Positions 1 to 5,515 of a stretch of 5,515 nucleotides of DNA are shown here, one piece after another. The notes below the pieces were generated by a model that saw nothing but the letters and a program-made list of their open reading frames with translations, had not been told where the DNA came from and ran no database searches. The DNA comes from Methanocellales archaeon (GTDB taxonomy: Archaea; Halobacteriota; UBA148; JAUWXC01): assembly GCA_030616565.1 (NCBI GenBank), contig JAUWXC010000062.1:1-5515 (forward strand), written 5' to 3'. The position numbers and the translations under genes were made by a program. Positions within the stretch are counted from its first letter, which is position 1; each line of letters begins with the position of its first letter.

Positions 1-300
1 AGGCAACCAAAAGGTTTACACCTCAAGTCCGTCCTCAAGAGGGTGCTGAAGGAACAGGACTACAAAACGTTGAGAGAGTTTCACTTGAATGCGCTGTTCA
101 TAGGGGCGATGCACTTCCAGGATGCATATAATTATGATATTGAGAGGGTAAAGAGATGCGTGATTCATTATGTCACGCCCGACCCAGAGCGAAGGATAAT
201 CCCATTCTGCGCGTACAATTCAGGTCCAACCTTTAGAAACGAAATCGAACAGAAATACAGCATTCCTCTGGGGGAATGGGAAAAACAACAGGTGAAATGA
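1..300 (+). CDS. C-terminal end of a radical SAM protein, MJ0619/Tes family (5' truncated)
   Basis: Frame 1 is open from the first base to the TGA at 298-300 and gives 99 residues, so the gene starts outside the window. The visible part has [20 protein letters not shown], then [10 protein letters not shown], then [12 protein letters not shown], then a short basic tail. I recognise this conserved end, with cysteines in RCVIHY and PFCAYNSG, as that of the archaeal MJ0619-type radical SAM proteins. MJ0619 was first described as a methyltransferase acting on 7,8-dihydro-6-hydroxymethylpterin. It was later shown to be tetraether lipid synthase (Tes), which joins two archaeol chains into GDGT-type membrane-spanning lipids. 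The radical SAM CxxxCxxC motif lies upstream and cannot be checked. A GTG at 43 could be taken as a start, but the frame stays open upstream and the homology extends across it. The stop is one base before the glyA start, so the two are probably co-transcribed. The family call is fairly firm; which of the two functions applies is not decidable here. Confidence 0.75.
   Translation, partial: RQPKGLHLKSVLKRVLKEQDYKTLREFHLNALFIGAMHFQDAYNYDIERVKRCVIHYVTPDPERRIIPFCAYNSGPTFRNEIEQKYSIPLGEWEKQQVK
290..295 (+). promoter_or_regulatory. Ribosome binding site for glyA (AGGTGA)
   Basis: AGGTGA lies inside the last codons of the upstream radical SAM gene and ends 6 nt before the TTG at 302. This good anti-16S match at normal spacing decides in favour of the TTG start, which also matches the expected N-terminus of the family. 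Confidence 0.6.
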
Positions 301-301
301 T

Positions 302-1531
302 TTGAAGTTAAACGAAGTCGATCCGGAGGTGGCGAAAGCCATTGCGGCCGAAAAGACGCGCGAAAGATCTGGGTTGCAGTTGATCGCTTCTGAGAACTTT
401 GCGGGTGAAGCCGTGCTGGAGGCGCAGGGTTCTGTCATGACGAATAAGTATGCCGAGGGCTACCCGTCGAGGAGATATTATGGTGGCTGCGAATACATGG
501 ACGTGGTAGAGGATTTAGCCATAGAGCGGGTGAAGAAGATTTTCGGCGCCGAGCATGCGAACGTTCAACCGCATTCGGGGGCACAGGCCAACATGGCCGT
601 CTATTTTGCCGTATTAGACGTGGGCGATACCATTATGGGCATGGAGCTCTCTCATGGCGGGCATTTGACGCACGGCAGCCCTGTGAATTTCTCAGGGAAA
701 TTTTACAATGCCGTTTCGTATGGCGTGGACAAGGAGACGCAGAGAATCGACCACGATCAAGTAAGAAAATTGGCGAAAGAACACAAGCCAAAGCTCATTA
801 TAGCAGGTGCCAGTGCGTATCCAAGGGAGATTGACTTTGTTGAATTTAGGAAAATTGCCGACGAGGTTGGCGCGTACCTGATGGCGGATATGGCTCATAT
901 CGCCGGGTTAATAGCTGCTGGACTACATCAGAATCCCGTGCCACACTCGCATTTCGTCACGAGCACGACGCACAAAACGCTGCGTGGCGCAAGAGGGGGC
1001 TTTATCCTCTGCAAGGGCGAGTTCGCCAAGGTCATTGATAAAACCGTCTTTCCAGGCGTTCAAGGGGGTCCGCTGATGCATGCCATTGCAGCGAAGGCGG
1101 TGACATTCAAGCAGGCGATGACCCAGGACTTTAAAGAATATCAGAGACAGGTCGTCAAGAACGCAAAAGTGCTGGCTGAGGCGTTGGTGGAGCGCGGGTT
1201 CGCTCTCGTTTCAGGTGGAACTGATACTCATCTGCTATTGGTCGACCTAACGAATAAGGGAATTACGGGCAAGGAGGCAGAGGAGGCGCTAGGCGAGGTA
1301 GACATCATCATCAATAAGAATACCATTCCTTTTGATACACGCAGTCCGTTCATCACCTCTGGCATACGAATAGGCACGCCTGCCGTTACCACAAGGGGAC
1401 TGAAAGAGGAGGAGATGAGACAGATAGCAGAAATGATCGGTGATGTTCTGCTCAACATTGACGATAATGCGACGAGGAATAGGGTTAAAAAAGAGGTTGC
1501 AGAACTGTGCAACAGGTTCCCACTGTACTGA
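302..1531 (+). CDS. glyA: Serine hydroxymethyltransferase
   Basis: This PLP enzyme (fold type I) interconverts serine and glycine, passing the C1 unit to tetrahydrofolate or, in some archaea, tetrahydromethanopterin. It is cytosolic. The product is 409 residues, about the usual bacterial length (E. coli about 417). Visible motifs are LIASEN at 27-32, [15 protein letters not shown] at 48-62 (E52 and the tyrosines of the active site), the phosphate-binding SGAQAN at 92-97, ADMAHIAGL at 195-203 (D196 contacts the pyridine nitrogen; H199), the PLP-lysine block [12 protein letters not shown] with K225, and SGIRIGTPA with R356, which binds the substrate carboxylate. All key residues are present. 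The start is TTG, preceded by AGGTGA. It follows the radical SAM gene by 1 nt and precedes folD by 9 nt, so one transcript is likely. The folD neighbour, which is THF-specific in known cases, suggests THF as carrier rather than H4MPT. That is an inference. Confidence 0.97.
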   Translation: MKLNEVDPEVAKAIAAEKTRERSGLQLIASENFAGEAVLEAQGSVMTNKYAEGYPSRRYYGGCEYMDVVEDLAIERVKKIFGAEHANVQPHSGAQANMAVYFAVLDVGDTIMGMELSHGGHLTHGSPVNFSGKFYNAVSYGVDKETQRIDHDQVRKLAKEHKPKLIIAGASAYPREIDFVEFRKIADEVGAYLMADMAHIAGLIAAGLHQNPVPHSHFVTSTTHKTLRGARGGFILCKGEFAKVIDKTVFPGVQGGPLMHAIAAKAVTFKQAMTQDFKEYQRQVVKNAKVLAEALVERGFALVSGGTDTHLLLVDLTNKGITGKEAEEALGEVDIIINKNTIPFDTRSPFITSGIRIGTPAVTTRGLKEEEMRQIAEMIGDVLLNIDDNATRNRVKKEVAELCNRFPLY

Positions 1532-1540
1532 GGTTTTGTC

Positions 1541-2383
1541 ATGATCATCGACGGTACTCAAATTGCTGCTGGCCTTCAAAAAGAGCTAATTCATGAAGTC
1601 AAACGATTAAAGGATGAACATCATTTGACCCCCGGACTGGCAACCATTTTGGTCGGTGACGATCCCGCCTCCAGAATATATGTATCGATGAAGGAGAAGG
1701 CGTGTGAAAAAATCGGCATTTATTACGAGGAGCACACTTTTCCGGGAGACGCTAAAGAGGGAGAGGTGATTCGCCTTATTCAACGATTGAACCGGGATGA
1801 GAAGATTCACGGAATCTTGGTGCAGCTCCCCCTTCCATCTCACATGGATAAGTCCTCGGTATTGTGTAGTATCACCCCTCAGAAAGACGTGGACGGATTT
1901 CATCCTGCTAACATGGGCAGGTTACTGGCCGGCGACGAGAGCACGCCGCCCTGCACCCCCTCGGGGATCATAGCGCTGTTGGAGAAAACCGGCATAGAGA
2001 TTGCGGGCAATCATGCTGTCGTAGTAGGACGAAGCAATATCGCAGGAAAGCCCACAGCAATCATGCTCCTGAACAGGGATGCGACGGTCACGGTCTGTCA
2101 CTCGAAGACGAAGGATTTGGAGCGATACACCAGGCAGGCTGATATCCTGGTCGTCGCTGTGGGGCGTGCAAAATTTATAACTGAAGAAATGGTGAAGGAT
2201 GGCGCAGTCATCATCGATGTCGGGATCAACAGGGTGGGTGGCAAGCTATACGGCGATGTCGACTTTGAGCGCGTGAAGAAAAAGGCATCGGCTATAACGC
2301 CTGTGCCAGGTGGAGTGGGTCCCATGACGGTGGCTATGCTCATGAAAAATACCGTAACCGCAGCTAAAAACACGCTGAAGTAG
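1541..2383 (+). CDS. folD: Bifunctional methylene-THF dehydrogenase / methenyl-THF cyclohydrolase
   Basis: FolD oxidises 5,10-methylene-THF with NAD(P)+ and hydrolyses the methenyl product to 10-formyl-THF. It takes over the C1 unit made by GlyA and supplies the formyl donor used by the AICAR formyltransferase further downstream. The 280 residues match the family's normal length. Motifs in order: YVSMKEKACEKIG at 47-59, carrying the catalytic Tyr47 and Lys51 (YxxxK); GILVQLPLP at 91-99 with Gln95; KDVDGFHP at 115-122 with Asp116; the nucleotide-binding VVGRSNIAGKP at 161-171; CHSKT at 186-190; and PVPGGVGPMT at 254-263. No catalytic residue is missing. The ATG at 1541 is preceded by GAGGT overlapping the glyA stop, 6 nt upstream. 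Downstream lies a convergent gene 32 nt away, so the run probably ends here. FolD is typical of bacteria and patchy in archaea, being known from Methanosarcina-type organisms; an old transfer is plausible but not shown. Confidence 0.97.
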   Translation: MIIDGTQIAAGLQKELIHEVKRLKDEHHLTPGLATILVGDDPASRIYVSMKEKACEKIGIYYEEHTFPGDAKEGEVIRLIQRLNRDEKIHGILVQLPLPSHMDKSSVLCSITPQKDVDGFHPANMGRLLAGDESTPPCTPSGIIALLEKTGIEIAGNHAVVVGRSNIAGKPTAIMLLNRDATVTVCHSKTKDLERYTRQADILVVAVGRAKFITEEMVKDGAVIIDVGINRVGGKLYGDVDFERVKKKASAITPVPGGVGPMTVAMLMKNTVTAAKNTLK

Positions 2384-2415
2384 GTCGACTAAAGTAGAAG
2401 GAAGAAAGGTCAAAA

Positions 2416-2439
2416 TCAAGCATTGATCATTTTCTTTTT
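2416..2439 (+). terminator. Possible U-rich terminator for the glyA-folD run
   Basis: After the folD stop a small TCAA/TTGA hairpin (2416-2426) is followed by TTTTCTTTTT at 2430-2439. U-rich stretches end archaeal transcripts. However, this one also encodes the Lys-Lys-Lys tail of the opposite-strand gene, so the T-run may simply be lysine codons read backwards. Confidence 0.3.
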
Positions 2440-2700
2440 GAGGAGTATGCCTAGGGTCAACACTATGCCTGAAAGCAGAATCCATATGATAACATCCAGA
2501 AGCAAGCCCTGCCAGATAATCTCTTTGGAGGCGCCAGGATAGACGACTCGCTTCAGCCATGCAAAGGGAATGCCCCAGTAGGACACGCCAATTAGGTTCA
2601 AAAATGGCGTTCGACAAAATCCTGTGAAAGCCGTTAAAATAACCCCGACCACGGTCGACCATACAACTATCTCGTAAACGGCTGTTTTAGTTAGGTTCAT
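2416..2700 (-). CDS. Small two-helix membrane protein, function unknown
   Basis: I do not recognise this gene. The 94-residue product (from the ATG at 2700) has two clear hydrophobic stretches. The first spans about residues 8-28 (rich in V, I, W, T) and the second about residues 66-87 (LLLDVIIWILLSGIVLTLGI), followed by KKK. Between them is a polar, structured-looking linker with GVSYWGIPFAWLKR and VVYPGASKEI. By the positive-inside rule the C-terminal lysines would be cytoplasmic. It is a credible gene: a coherent membrane topology, a position convergent with folD, and its own TATA-like box and shared upstream element. A GTG at 2709 would add three residues, but the ATG at 2700 fits better because its distance to the upstream element (35 nt) mirrors that of thiC (37 nt). 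No Shine-Dalgarno site is evident, consistent with a near-leaderless transcript. Two helices are too few for an ECF-type S component or a classical transporter by itself. Sharing the thiC control element hints at a thiamine or cofactor link, which is inference. Confidence 0.7.
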   Translation of the reverse strand: MNLTKTAVYEIVVWSTVVGVILTAFTGFCRTPFLNLIGVSYWGIPFAWLKRVVYPGASKEIIWQGLLLDVIIWILLSGIVLTLGILLKKKMINA

Positions 2701-2728
2701 GGTGAACACTCATTTTGCTTCTTTGCAC

Positions 2729-2735
2729 ATTTAAA
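2729..2735 (-). promoter_or_regulatory. Candidate TATA box for the minus-strand membrane protein gene
   Basis: Read on the minus strand this is TTTAAAT, immediately after the CAAATACC end of the inverted-repeat arm. Usual archaeal TATA-to-start spacing would put transcription initiation near 2706, about 6 nt before the ATG at 2700. That gives a near-leaderless message, matching the lack of a ribosome binding site. Confidence 0.45.
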
Positions 2736-2797
2736 GGTATTTGTCGCCTTCAAAGTTCTGTGCGAGGATTTTACAGCATCAAAACGGGCGAAATACC
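2736..2797. repeat. Inverted repeat flanked by divergent TATA-like boxes (candidate operator)
   Basis: Arm 1 (2736-2748) is GGTATTTGTCGCC and arm 2 (2787-2797) is GGCGAAATACC. They pair over 11 positions with two extra bases (G2743, T2744) in arm 1, separated by 38 nt. Read toward each gene, the element is GGCGA(CA)AATACC on both sides and is followed at once by an A/T box: TTTAAAT toward the membrane protein gene and AAATTTTAA toward thiC. The distance from the element to the start codon is 35 nt on the minus side and 37 nt on the plus side. This looks like one regulator or BRE-type element repeated in front of two divergent promoters. It could instead fold as an RNA stem if transcription began upstream, but the promoter geometry favours DNA-level binding. 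ThiR-type thiamine repressors of archaea are one candidate binder; the binder is not identifiable from the sequence. Confidence 0.55.
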
Positions 2798-2806
2798 AAA
2801 TTTTAA
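2798..2806 (+). promoter_or_regulatory. Candidate TATA box for the thiC run
   Basis: AAATTTTAA directly follows inverted-repeat arm 2. Normal archaeal spacing would place the transcription start near 2828, a few bases before the ATG at 2835. No Shine-Dalgarno site precedes that ATG, so a near-leaderless thiC message is plausible. A second A/T stretch at 2820-2828 is too close to the start codon to serve as the TATA box. Confidence 0.4.
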
Positions 2807-2834
2807 GAGATGTCACATAGTTATAAAATGTGGC

Positions 2835-4076
2835 ATGAAAACGCAAATTGAGAACGCCGCTCAGGGCACGATTACGAAGGAAATGAGGCACGTTGCGCTC
2901 GAAGAGGGACTCGATGTGGAGATCATACGGCAACGTGTAGCCAATGGTGAAGTAGTCATCATGGGTCGTCAACATCCCATTGGCATTGGCAAGGGGCTCA
3001 GGACGAAGGTCAACGCAAACATCGGCACATCCTCGGTGGCGGTTGACCCCGGGCTCGAGGCTCAAAAGGCGACCATCGCCGTGAAATATGGTGCAGATAC
3101 CATATCAGATCTCTCAATGGGCGGTGACATCGTCCAGATAAGGCGAGGTATCTCGCGGGCAGTTCCCGTACCACTGACGACGGTGCCAGTCTATCAAACC
3201 GTTGCGGAGCACGGCTCATTTCGTTCCATAACCCAGGAAGACATCATCGAAACCATTCGAAAACAGGCGAGGGAGGGAGTGAGCTCGGTGGTCATACATG
3301 CCGGTCTCACGTTAGAGATGCTATCAATGTTGAGAGAGGCGCAGCGCGTCATGGGAATGGTCTCCAAAGGAGGGTCGCTCACCTCGGCCTGGATGATCGA
3401 GCACGAGAGCGAGAATCCGTTCTTGGAGAACTTCGATGAGATACTTGAGATTTTGCGTGCTGGGGATACGGTGCTTTCATTGGGAAATGCGATGAGGAGC
3501 GGATGCATACATGATACGAGGGACAATCCACAGCTCCTAGAGATTCGCAAAAATGCAGCTCTTGGAGAACAGGCAAATAAGGCAGACGTCCAGGTAATCA
3601 TTGAGGGCATGGGTGGTCATGTCTGGATCGGCGACATTAAAAAATACGTCAAGTATCACAAGAAGATCATCAACAACCGACCGCTTTTTGTTGCTGGACC
3701 GCTGCCCATTGACGTCGCGGTGGGCTATGATCACATCGCTGCCTGCGTCGGTGCCAGTCTCGCAAGTGGAGCCGGCGCCGATTACCTCTGCGCCGTAACG
3801 CCATCCGAGCACCTTGCCCTGCCGAATCTCAATCAAGTCAGGGAGGGCGTGATCGCTTTTCGCATCGCCGCTCACATTGGTGACTCCATAAAATATGGTC
3901 CATCTGATAAGGATCTCGAGCTGGCCCGGATGCGTCGCAGTCGTGATTGGGAGGCCCAGTTCGAACTCGCTCTTGACGGAGAAAGGGCGCGAGAAATCCA
4001 TCCTCAGGCCAGAGGATGCACGATGTGCGGAGAGTACTGTGCTCTGGTGCTCATGGATCGGTACCTTGGAGGTTGA
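2835..4076 (+). CDS. thiC: ThiC-family radical SAM enzyme (HMP-P synthase, or 5-hydroxybenzimidazole synthase)
   Basis: ThiC rearranges the purine intermediate AIR to hydroxymethylpyrimidine phosphate for thiamine, using SAM and a [4Fe-4S] cluster. The paralogous BzaF makes 5-hydroxybenzimidazole from AIR for cobamides. The product is 413 residues, typical of the short form without the extended proteobacterial N-terminal region. Visible blocks: TKVNANIGTS at 57-66, KYGADTISDLSMGGD at 84-98, VPLTTVPVYQ at 112-121, HAG at 155-157, VSKGGS at 176-181, EGMGGHV at 257-263, GPLPIDVAVGYDHI at 288-301 and TPSEHLALPN at 322-331. H262 and H326 keep the 64-residue spacing of the metal-binding histidines in ThiC. 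The C-terminal cluster motif is C395-x2-C398-x3-C402, one residue shorter than the CX2CX4C of E. coli ThiC. The frame is open 40 codons further up (to 2715), but that stretch does not look like ThiC, and homologues start with this kind of MKTQIENA sequence. It is followed at 7 nt by the AICAR formyltransferase. The family is certain; the reaction is less so. Confidence 0.9.
   Translation: MKTQIENAAQGTITKEMRHVALEEGLDVEIIRQRVANGEVVIMGRQHPIGIGKGLRTKVNANIGTSSVAVDPGLEAQKATIAVKYGADTISDLSMGGDIVQIRRGISRAVPVPLTTVPVYQTVAEHGSFRSITQEDIIETIRKQAREGVSSVVIHAGLTLEMLSMLREAQRVMGMVSKGGSLTSAWMIEHESENPFLENFDEILEILRAGDTVLSLGNAMRSGCIHDTRDNPQLLEIRKNAALGEQANKADVQVIIEGMGGHVWIGDIKKYVKYHKKIINNRPLFVAGPLPIDVAVGYDHIAACVGASLASGAGADYLCAVTPSEHLALPNLNQVREGVIAFRIAAHIGDSIKYGPSDKDLELARMRRSRDWEAQFELALDGERAREIHPQARGCTMCGEYCALVLMDRYLGG
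4068..4073 (+). promoter_or_regulatory. Ribosome binding site for the AICAR formyltransferase gene (GGAGGT)
   Basis: A strong GGAGGT lies in the final thiC codons, 10 nt before the ATG at 4084. It confirms that start, and it shows that this gene is translated from an internal site of the thiC transcript, unlike thiC itself, which has no such site. Confidence 0.65.
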
Positions 4077-4083
4077 TTTGTAA

Positions 4084-5025
4084 ATGTCAGGAAAGGAACG
4101 TTTAAATTTGAACTATGAAAAAGTTCAGGACCTGCGCTACGGTGAAAATCCACATCAAAAGGCCGCTTTGTATCACGATCCTGCATTTAGCGGCGCATGC
4201 GCTGTCAATGCGACCCAGCTTCACGGAAAGGAGTTGTCATTCAACAACATCGTTGATCTGGATGCTGCCCTCAAGCTCGTGAAAGAATTTGAAAAGCATG
4301 CGGCTGCGATCATCAAGCACACCAATCCGTGCGGTGCTGCGTGCGGTGAAACGATTTTAGAGGCATACCAAAAGGCACACGCGTGCGACCCACTCTCTGC
4401 GTTTGGCGGCATCGTTGCGCTGAACAGAGAATGCAGTCCTGGAACCGCAAAAGAAATCACATCGACCTTTAAAGAAGCAGTCATCGCTCCAGGTTATGCT
4501 GGGGCCGCGCTGGAAATTTTGAAGCAGAAGAAGAATCTAAGGCTGCTGGAAGTAGGCGCTCTCAGCAAAACAACTGAAAAGGACATGAGAAAGATCGTGG
4601 GAGGATTACTGGTTCAAGACAGGGACATGATAGATGCTGGCGATTTGAAAACCGTGACTGAGCGAAAGCCGACGAATGAAGAGATGAAGACGCTTTTGTT
4701 CGCCTGGAAAGTCGCCAAGCACGTGAAGTCCAATGCGATCGTCCTTGCCAGGGATGAGCAAACGGTTGGTATCGGCGCGGGACAGATGAGCAGGGTTGAT
4801 GCCGTCGAGATAGCGGTGAGAAAGGCAGGAGAACGGTCTAAAGGGAGCTGTCTGGCCTCAGACGCCTTCTTTCCATTCAGGGATGCGATAGACGCAATCG
4901 CTCAAGCAAAAGTTACGGCTATCATTCAACCAGGCGGATCCATCAGAGATGAGGAAGTTGTCAAGGCGGCGAATGAACACGATATAGCGACGGTCTTTAC
5001 AGGTGTAAGACACTTCAAGCATTAG
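4084..5025 (+). CDS. purH: AICAR formyltransferase, standalone (PurH C-terminal domain only)
   Basis: This enzyme transfers the formyl group of 10-formyl-THF to AICAR to give FAICAR, the penultimate step of IMP synthesis. Bacterial PurH is about 520 residues, with an N-terminal MGS-like IMP cyclohydrolase domain of about 200. Here the 313 residues begin directly at the formyltransferase part, so cyclohydrolase must come from elsewhere, for example an archaeal PurO. Motifs: LRYGENPHQ at 17-25, SFNNIVDLDAA at 52-62, the catalytic IIKHTNPCG with K78 and H79, CDPLSAFGGIVALNR at 101-115, IGAGQMSRVDA at 230-240, ASDAFFPFRDAID at 258-270, IIQPGGSIRD at 280-289, and the family-typical end FTGVRHFKH. 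Nothing essential to formyl transfer appears missing, and the N-terminus looks natural rather than truncated because it has its own GGAGGT and ATG. It sits between thiC (7-nt gap) and a DHPS homologue (8-nt gap). Its cofactor is what the upstream glyA-folD pair makes. Confidence 0.93.
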   Translation: MSGKERLNLNYEKVQDLRYGENPHQKAALYHDPAFSGACAVNATQLHGKELSFNNIVDLDAALKLVKEFEKHAAAIIKHTNPCGAACGETILEAYQKAHACDPLSAFGGIVALNRECSPGTAKEITSTFKEAVIAPGYAGAALEILKQKKNLRLLEVGALSKTTEKDMRKIVGGLLVQDRDMIDAGDLKTVTERKPTNEEMKTLLFAWKVAKHVKSNAIVLARDEQTVGIGAGQMSRVDAVEIAVRKAGERSKGSCLASDAFFPFRDAIDAIAQAKVTAIIQPGGSIRDEEVVKAANEHDIATVFTGVRHFKH

Positions 5026-5033
5026 GTGATGTC

Positions 5034-5515
5034 ATGCTGCCCATCGATGCTGAGATTGCTGGTATCAAGATAGGCGATTCTCATCCCTCTAGGATCATGG
5101 GCGTGATCAATCTAAGCGAGGAATCGTTTTACAAGGGCTCGATCGCCAGAATGGGGCAGGCTGCAGAGATGGCAGTCAAAGCAGTCGAAGAGGGCGCTGA
5201 TATGCTCGACATCGGCGCGCGCTCCACCGCTCCAGGCGTGAAACCCATCTCAGTGGAGGAGGAAGAGAAACGACTTTTACCGGCGTTAAAGGACGTTTTG
5301 GATGCTATTGACGTGCCGGTTTCAGTCGACACGCAGTACGCGGGTATTGCCGAAAAAGCGCTTAACCTGGGCGCACACATCATCAATGACATCAGCGGAC
5401 TGAAAACGGACCCTAATATGGCAAACGTCATATCCGATTTTGATGTGCCGGTTGTATTGATGGCATCTAAGAAAAAACCAGGCGACTGTCTCACTTTTCA
5501 GGAAATTAAGGCGGC
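5034..5515 (+). CDS. folP: Dihydropteroate synthase homologue, archaeal type (3' truncated by window end)
   Basis: DHPS joins a pterin pyrophosphate to p-aminobenzoate in folate synthesis. The frame from the ATG at 5034 stays open to the window edge (160 full codons of an expected 270-400). AGGTGA at 5024-5029 overlaps the previous stop and supports this start; an ATG at 5029 leads quickly to a stop. The TIM-barrel landmarks are present: RIMGVINLSEESF at 20-32 (N26), GADMLDIG at 54-61 (D59), VSVDTQ at 96-101 (D99), GAHIINDISGL at 113-123 (N118) and VPVVLMAS at 138-145. Two loop residues differ from the usual GGESTRPG: the block reads GARSTAPG (61-68), so the Glu is Arg63 and the pyrophosphate-contacting Arg is Ala66. 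I believe archaeal homologues share STAP-type loops, so the pterin substrate may be non-classical. The C-terminal residues (the Lys of SRK and the final Arg/His) are not visible. It is probably the third gene of the thiC-purH run. Confidence 0.85.
   Translation, partial: MLPIDAEIAGIKIGDSHPSRIMGVINLSEESFYKGSIARMGQAAEMAVKAVEEGADMLDIGARSTAPGVKPISVEEEEKRLLPALKDVLDAIDVPVSVDTQYAGIAEKALNLGAHIINDISGLKTDPNMANVISDFDVPVVLMASKKKPGDCLTFQEIKA

Noticed and set aside
1240..2660. The 8-base palindrome GGTCGACC at 1240-1247 and 2653-2660
   Set aside because: Both copies lie inside coding sequence at unrelated positions. Two copies of an 8-mer in 5.5 kb is weak evidence and no function is suggested.
2246..2662. 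Minus-strand open frame of 138 codons overlapping the folD end and the small membrane gene
   Set aside because: It overlaps folD antisense and the membrane protein gene in another frame, its composition is rich in His, Arg and Cys with no recognisable motif, and the 97-codon frame in the same place makes a much better protein.
2715..2834. Upstream extension of the thiC frame by 40 codons
   Set aside because: The added residues do not resemble a ThiC N-terminus, no ribosome binding site precedes 2715, and the extension would cover the inverted repeat and both candidate promoters.
2710..2834. TPP riboswitch in front of thiC
   Set aside because: I looked for the conserved CUGAGA and following core elements and did not see them. 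The only structure is the long-range inverted repeat, which fits divergent operators better.
3537..4001. Minus-strand open frame of 154 codons within thiC
   Set aside because: It lies fully antisense to a clearly conserved enzyme and shows no family motif, so it is a shadow of thiC codon use.

Overview
The window reads as a chromosomal segment from a euryarchaeon that uses folate-type one-carbon chemistry. A methanogen or an anaerobic methane/alkane oxidiser near Methanosarcinales, Syntropharchaeales or ANME is my best guess; the lineage is an inference. Three things support Archaea: the tail of an MJ0619-type radical SAM protein, an AICAR formyltransferase with no fused IMP cyclohydrolase domain, and an archaeal-flavoured dihydropteroate synthase. 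Starts are often preceded by GGTGA/GGAGG-like sites, and the central divergent promoter region has TATA-like boxes. No mobile element, tRNA, rRNA or CRISPR array was seen.

Layout: (1) 1-2383, plus strand, a tight run: the 3' end of a radical SAM gene (Tes/MJ0619 family), glyA (serine hydroxymethyltransferase, TTG start, 1-nt gap) and folD (methylene-THF dehydrogenase/cyclohydrolase, 9-nt gap). (2) 2416-2700, minus strand: a small two-helix membrane protein of unknown function, convergent with folD. (3) 2701-2834: a divergent promoter region. An inverted repeat here places the same 11-13 nt element directly upstream of a TATA-like box on each side, at nearly equal distance from each start codon. 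(4) 2835-5515, plus strand, a second tight run: a ThiC-family gene, a standalone AICAR formyltransferase (purH C-terminal type) and the first 160 codons of a dihydropteroate synthase homologue that runs off the window.

How the genes fit together: GlyA loads a C1 unit from serine onto a reduced pterin. FolD oxidises methylene-THF to 10-formyl-THF. AICAR formyltransferase spends 10-formyl-THF in purine synthesis, and the DHPS homologue belongs to pterin/folate assembly. ThiC draws on the purine intermediate AIR. The region therefore looks like a folate, purine and thiamine (or B12 lower ligand) neighbourhood. The main points worth a second look are the paired divergent operator-like element, the non-canonical ThiC signatures, and the rearranged phosphate/pterin loop of the DHPS homologue.
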